A stretch of DNA of 64,000 bases from positions 372,001 through 436,000 of the forward strand of contig JAPDRO010000011.1 of the NCBI GenBank assembly GCA_030247885.1. Reading direction: 5' to 3'. Shown here piece after piece: positions 58,654 through 64,000 of this stretch. The DNA comes from Taxawa tesnikishii (nom. ined.). Lineage: Eukaryota > Ascomycota > Dothideomycetes > Dothideales. Each line of letters opens with the position of its first letter. Within the stretch, counting starts at the first letter, position 1. The position numbers were made by a program, and so were the translations under genes. The notes under the pieces were generated by a model. That model did no database searches. It was not told the origin of the DNA and saw only the letters and a program-made list of their open reading frames with translations.

Positions 58654-59372
58654 ATATTCAGTGTAAAAAGAATCCATCGTCGTTCTCTGACAGGATGAGA
58701 TGAGCCTCGATTCTTTACCTCCTGGGATAACAAAGCGGCTCACTACGCTGTTCCAGCGCGCCAAGTATCGCCATCTGATTCGGCCAACCATCTCGGCTGC
58801 CCCTGTTTTGTGGCTGTCGCTGGCTGATCTGCATGGTTTTGCTGGCACGATAGATCCTGGCAGACCCCGCCGCGGGATCCTCCCAAGGGTTGCATTGCAT
58901 GCGCGGAGCTGAACATTCGCACCAACACTCCGCTTTGTCAGACCATTTCTGTCTTTACCTGCATGCATCGGTAGCACGAAGTCACTCAGGTACTGTCCAT
59001 ATTACTTCATTTCTGCCTGGTTGTTTGTGACAAGCAAAACACACCTTGCGTGTATACGAACATTTCTTTAGGATACTTTATCAGGTCTTCGCGGCGCAAC
59101 TCATCCCGTAGGACGGCACTGCCTACGTCTTGAGCTCAGCGCACTGCATGCATGCAGGAGAACCCAGGTTCCGGAAGGTGACAATAACAGCTGGAGCCTT
59201 TCACATGTCAGCCTGAGGTGTGACCGTAGCCTCAATCTTCACCTCACGCCCGGTCATATTCACCAGCCACCGGACTTCGGACAACGCACAGTACAAATAT
59301 CTGCTTGTGTACTGTCATTCCTTTGTTTGGCCACTACACTTCATTCCTTGCACTCGACAATCGTTTCTCAGC
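58654..59372. promoter_or_regulatory. 3' flank of PRO2 and upstream region of the GH20 gene
   Basis: About 720 bases. The frame of the GH20 gene stays open upstream to 59220, but the ATG at 59373 starts the signal peptide. No other feature is seen. Confidence 0.35.
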
Positions 59373-61227
59373 ATGGCTGCGTACGTTTGGCTTACGCTCA
59401 ACCTCCTCGTGGCTTACACCGCCGCCATTTGGCCAATACCCTCAAGCTATTCCTCCGGCGACAGCGTACTCTGGATAGACAATAGTGTCCGCATCACGTA
59501 CAATGGTGCTCAGGTACAACCTTCTTCTCTTGGTGGGAACACTTTGGACATGCAAATACTAAACGCCATCATGATTCAGGGTGCTGGATACGGCTCGCAA
59601 GGAATCAATGGCACGTCCGCCTCACAGGCTATCATCAACACAGCCATCAGCGATACCTTGGATACCCTTTTCAACAAAAACTTTGTGCCATGGAAGTTCC
59701 ACCCACGCAACTCAAACTACCAGCCACCCTCCAACGGCTCCGGTATTTACATCAAAACGGTAACCTTGCGCCAGAACGGGATCGACTCGAGCAATATTAC
59801 CAAGCCACTGGATGGCAGTCTGGACGAGTCCTACACCTTGACCGTGACTGAAGAAGGTGAAGTGACCGTTACCGGCGCAAGTGCGATCGGTCTCGCGTAC
59901 GGGTTGAATACGTTCACTCAGCTCTTCTACAAGCACACGGATGGCGGCGTCTACACGTCGCTGGCACCCGTTCAGATTACAGATGCGCCGAAGTTCGTTC
60001 ACCGTGGCTTGAACATGGATGTCGCACGATCCTACTACGCGCCGTCGGATATTCTGCGTACGATCGACGCTTTGGCGTACAACAAGTTCAACCGCCTGCA
60101 TGTCCACGTTACCGACTCTCAATCCTGGCCACTGGAAATTCCTGCTCTACCTGAGCTGGCTCGGAAGGGCGCTTACGAAGTCGGTCTTTCGTACAGCCCA
60201 GCTACAGTCAGGCAAATTCAGGAGTACGGAGCCTTGCGGGGTGTGGAAGTGTATTTGGAGATTGATATGCCTGGCCACACGTCCTCGATCGCGTTCTCGC
60301 ACCCTGAGCTCATCGCAGCGTTCAACGTTCAGCCGAACTGGGACACTTATGCTGCTGAGCCCCCATCCGGTACGCTCAAGTTGAACTCGTCCGCAGTCAG
60401 TACGTTCTTGCACACCCTCTTCGATGACCTACTCCCACGCATAGCTCCTTACACGGCATACTTTCACACTGGAGGAGACGAGGTCAACGTGAACGCTTAC
60501 AACCTGGATGATACCGTCCGCTCGAACGACACGGCAGTGCTTCAGCCACTCATGCAGGCCTTTGTTGACAGAAACCATGACCAAGTTCGTGCTGCTGGAC
60601 TGACCCCGATCGTCTGGGAAGAGATGCTCCTTACCTGGAACCTCACTCTCGGGTCGGATGTCGTCGTGCAGACTTGGCAGAGCGACGAAGCTGTGGCGCA
60701 AACCGTATCACAAGGCCACAAAGCCCTGGCTGGCAACTACAACTACTGGGTAAGCAATACTCCCTCCGCCCGCATGTTGCGTTGAACGGCAAATGCTAAC
60801 CACACGACAGTACCTCGACTGTGGCAAAGGTCAGTGGCTCGACTTCTACCCAGGTACATCATCCGAAAACTTCTGGCCTTACGCCGATTACTGCTCGCCC
60901 CGCAAGAACTGGCGCCTTATGTACTCTTACGACCCTCTGCAGGGCGTTCCCGCAAACGCTACCCACCTGGTCCTTGGTGGTGAAGCGCACATCTGGAGCG
61001 AGCAGACGGATCCCGTCAACCTCGACACGATGGTATGGCCCCGCGCCTGCGCCGCAGGTGAAGTTCTCTGGAGCGGTGCCAAAGACGCCAGCGGACAGAA
61101 CCGCAGCCAGGTCACCGCTAGCCCGAGACTGGGTGAGATGAGGGAGAGGCTGGTGGCGAGAGGTGTCAGGGCTGAGCCGATCCAGATGCCTTTCTGTACC
61201 CAGAACGGCACGCAATGTGCGCTGTAG
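59373..61227 (+). CDS. Secreted beta-N-acetylhexosaminidase, glycoside hydrolase family 20
   Basis: GH20 enzymes remove terminal N-acetylglucosamine from chitin oligomers and glycans and take part in cell-wall turnover and chitin use. The start MAAYVWLTLNLLVAYTAAIW is a signal peptide. A GH20 N-terminal domain follows (VTVTGASAIGLAYGLNTFTQ). The catalytic barrel has FVHRGLNMDVARSYY, NKFNRLHVHVTDSQSWPLEI, YLEIDMPGHTSSIAF and the catalytic pair in YFHTGGDEVNVNAY (Asp-Glu). After a 61-nt intron (60750-60810) come YLDCGKGQWLDFYPG, LGGEAHIWSEQTDPVNLD and WPRACAAGEVLWSGA. 597 residues, usual length. No frame break. The upstream frame extension to 59220 is rejected because it would bury the signal peptide. 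Confidence 0.94.
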
Positions 61228-61924
61228 ATAGTGCACAATTTGAAGGCAGGCGCGGAGTGGGACGTGGTATCGTATGCGGGGTTCAATCGTAGGATGGGAG
61301 CCTTGGCACGGAACCTGTACCGTTACGCGGATAGTACGCCGGTAGGGGGCAGGCTCACATGACGACCTCCAATTGCATGATCTGTTCCATGTCGACAATG
61401 TGATGTTCTCTACGTTTGCGCCATCAACTTCTGACATGCTCTAGGGAAAACGCGATCAGCTGGGGACCTGACGTCCTTGGCGCTCGCAAGCGTTTCCTTT
61501 CCGGGCAATCCTACCGAACGCTTTCTTTCCATGGCGAACCCTAGCATCGTGTGATCCTCCTCTTTGCTTCCCCTCCAATTGTTCCTCTCGCTCGGTCTTA
61601 GCATGCCAGAAGGCGTCTACTTCGAGAACTTGTTGCGAGTTGTAGCGGCGGAACGCTAGTGCCTCCGGTCCGGCTGATTTTCTCCTAGCTGTGTTGTCCC
61701 TAGCATACAAAGCCACGGGCTTCCGCGCACCTTGACTACTCTCCTCCTGTTCATAGCCAACTTCTCTTCTCTCGTCTGCGCATACCGTGTGTATACTTCT
61801 GATTCTACCAGGCGGAACCGATTTCTGCGACGACTCCGCTTCGGTGGGAACCGATCCATCGCCACATTCAAGCACGGGAAGGAGACACCAGCATAAGTCC
61901 GAAACCTGAACAGCCTCCGCCATC
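61228..61924. promoter_or_regulatory. Upstream region of the P450 gene
   Basis: About 700 bases. A 156-codon minus-strand frame here looks like chance. It should hold the P450 promoter, but no clear motif stands out. Confidence 0.35.
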
Positions 61925-63639
61925 ATGCTTTCGGTCTTGAGTCTCGTGGGCTATGTAGCCGCCATTCTGCTTGCTCGACACATACTTCAGCGCATCAACG
62001 AAGAGAGCAAGATCCGAAAACTTGGTGGGCACGCCGCCAAACGGACATCCTGGGTTCCATTCGGTCTCGAGATCATCTACGACTCCGTAGTTTATCTTCT
62101 CAAGAACCAGTTCCTGGAGCTCTGGCTTAGACTATTCAAGACTTATGGAAACCCCACCAATCCCTGGACAATCGAAGCCCGTGCCGCGGGTCAGAGGGTT
62201 ATCATGACGGCGGACGAGGAAAACATCAAGGCGATCCTGGCTTCGCAATTTGGTGAGTACGGGAAGGGGAGAGTGTTCAACGAGGAATGGCATGACTTCT
62301 TGGGGGACTCGATATTCACCACCGACGGAGAGAAATGGCACGATAGTCGTCAGTTGCTGCGGCCGCAGTTTATCAAAGACAGAGTCTCGGATTTGCATAC
62401 GTTTGAGAACCACGTCAAGGAACTATTGCCTCTACTTGCCGGACAGCGCCCTGGCGAAGCGGTCGATGTGGTGGATTTGTTCTTCCGGTTCACGTTGGAC
62501 GCTGCTACCGAGTTTCTGCTGGGCCAGAGTGTACACAGCTTGAACAACCCAGATGACAGGTTCGCCGATGCTTTCAGCAAGGTACGTACTCGTGTCTCTT
62601 GCCGCAAAGCATCTCCGCTCTCATGTCTGACCGAACGCGTCAGGTTCAACACACCCAGGGTATAATTGCCAGAGCCGGTCCGCTAAACCGTTTCATTCCA
62701 CGCAAGCTATTCTACGAGAAGCTGAAAGTCATGGACGGAGTTATCCAGCCATTCATCGAAAAGACTTTGCGCCTTTCACCCGGAGAACTCGAGAACAAGG
62801 GCAAATCCGATGAAGGCTACAACTTCCTGTACGCACTTGCGGGCTACACACGCGACCGCACCGTTCTCCGCGACCAGATCGCAGCCGTGCTCCTCGCGGG
62901 CCGCGATACAACCGCCTGCACTCTTTCCTGGATGTTCTATGAAATCTCACGCCAACCGCACATCGTGGAGAAACTCCGTAGCGAGGTTCTCAACACTGTT
63001 GGCTCGGAGAAGCTACCAACCTACGCCGATCTCAAGTCCATGCGGTTTCTGCAGCACACCATCAACGAGACGCTCAGAATTTACCCGATCGTTCCTTTCA
63101 ACGTGCGTGTCGCACTCAAGGATACTACTTTGCCGCACGGTGGTGGACCAGATGGCTCGCAGCCTATCGGTGTATTGAAGGACACCCCTGTCGGTTATTC
63201 GACGCTGGCGCTGCAACGCAGAGAGGACATCTACCCACCGACTTCTGCGTCGTTTCCCGATCCCACCAAGTTTGCGCCTGAGCGGTGGGAAAATTGGATC
63301 CCGAAATCGTGGACTTGTATGTGCAAACGCCACTACACCATTGTCTTCCATCTGTCCGCTCGGTGCTAACATACGGTCAGACATTCCCTTCAATGGAGGT
63401 CCGCGCATTTGTATAGGTATGTCATTATTCTTCGCTACGTATGAGGTTGTTTGCTGACCGGAGTGTGCGATGTAGGCCAGCAATTTGCTCTGACGGAGGT
63501 TGCGTACACGACCGTGAGGATCTTGCAAACCTTTTCGAGGCTCGAGAGCCGGACGGATAAGCATCCTGGGCTCAAGAGTGATATCGTACTTCAGCCGGCC
63601 GAGGGAGTCAAAGTGGTGTTCTCCAAAGACGAGAAATGA
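61925..63639 (+). CDS. Cytochrome P450, CYP52-like (alkane/fatty acid hydroxylase type)
   Basis: A microsomal P450 resembling the CYP52/CYP539 group, which hydroxylates the terminal carbon of alkanes and fatty acids. Exons 61925-62581, 62644-63316, 63381-63416 and 63476-63639 join in frame to 509 residues. An N-terminal membrane anchor (LSVLSLVGYVAAILLARHIL) is followed by RVFNEEWHDFLGDSIFTTDG, typical of this group, WHDSRQLLRPQF (helix C), AVLLAGRDTTACTLSW (I helix with the oxygen-binding Thr), ETLR (ExxR) and PERW. The heme loop F-N-G-G-P-R-I-C-I-G is assembled across two introns, with a 36-nt exon carrying most of it. No frame break. The substrate is inferred from the family only. Confidence 0.93.
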
Positions 63640-64000
63640 GAAGACCATGACTGGGTCAGGGTGTTGTTGCGGTTAGGTTGGAGTTTTACGAGTGATGACA
63701 AGCCTCGAGGTCCGAAACATTTGGGGCATGACGTAGTCTGCATACCCAAGCGCTACTGTATACAGTCCAAACAAGTGCTCGCTCCGTTGGTTCAGCTTTC
63801 GGGATACCATGTGGTCCACGCTTGAGCTGCGCTGCTCGCACCTCGAAAAAATGTTGCGTGAGGTGAGGGAAAGGGCAACGGCGGGTGACAACGTAAGAGT
63901 GGAAGAGGGCACCGCCACAAGTGTCCTAATCAAAAGAGTCATCTCGTCTTCGGATGCCTGTGTAACACAGATCCCGTCTTTGGTTGTCCGGTCCACTCCG
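63640..64000. other. 3' flank of the P450 gene to the window edge
   Basis: 360 bases. A 107-codon minus-strand frame (63673-63996) reaches the edge but shows no family feature. It could be chance or the end of a gene beyond the window. Confidence 0.3.

Noticed and set aside
57115-63639. PRO2, GH20 and P450 as a secondary-metabolite cluster
   Set aside because: No synthase, transporter or regulator is present. PRO2 is a housekeeping gene and the order looks incidental.

Overview
The window looks like nuclear DNA of a filamentous ascomycete (Pezizomycotina; a dothideomycete is my best guess, from the gene families and short introns, not from any search). Evidence is the short GT-AG introns (mostly 50-105 nt, one with a perfect TACTAAC branch site at 46001), compact spacing of about 2.4 kb per gene, signal peptides and family members typical of these fungi. 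I see no rRNA, tRNA, CRISPR, LTR element or other intact mobile element.

Layout. 0-7.5 kb: a 5'-truncated AAA+ ATPase running off the left edge, a PDAT/LRO1-type acyltransferase, and a divergent pair CMR1 (WD40) / MSS116-like DEAD-box helicase. 7.5-10.3 kb: no recognisable gene. 10.3-20 kb: a two-exon gene of unknown function with a poly-arginine tail, a secreted GH95 alpha-L-fucosidase, RQC2 (ribosome quality control) and an F-box-like protein. 20.6-36.3 kb: complex I subunit NDUFA13, TRM10, OXR1/TLDc, a GNAT acetyltransferase, a secreted type-B carboxylesterase, a YTP1-like membrane protein, DASH subunit DAM1, a CSR1-like Sec14 protein and a small secreted cysteine-rich protein. 36.8-41.1 kb: a Rieske protein, a relic patch (HET-domain fossil and a broken membrane-protein gene) and a flavin-reductase-like protein. 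43.3-55.5 kb: WEE1 kinase, a CUE-AlkB-GRF protein, COQ9, an MTF2-like mitochondrial protein, a TFIIIC small subunit and an ankyrin-repeat protein. 57.1-63.6 kb: PRO2 (proline synthesis), a secreted GH20 hexosaminidase and a CYP52-type cytochrome P450.

Most genes are housekeeping genes with no shared pathway. Mitochondrial roles recur (NDUFA13, COQ9, MTF2-like, perhaps the helicase and the Sec14 protein), and three secreted hydrolases point to saprobic or plant-associated growth.

The strongest window-wide signal is technical. About fourteen recognisable genes, many of them conserved, change frame inside their conserved sequence, often at a C, G or A run and almost always with the sign of one missing base (about 28 places). 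RQC2 alone has five. This fits uncorrected long-read homopolymer deletions better than gene decay, so gene ends given for those genes cross one or more frame changes. I found no convincing new biological system. The best candidates for a second look are the unknown poly-Arg gene, a start codon apparently split by an intron in the ankyrin gene, the CUE-AlkB-GRF architecture and the relic patch at 38-40 kb.
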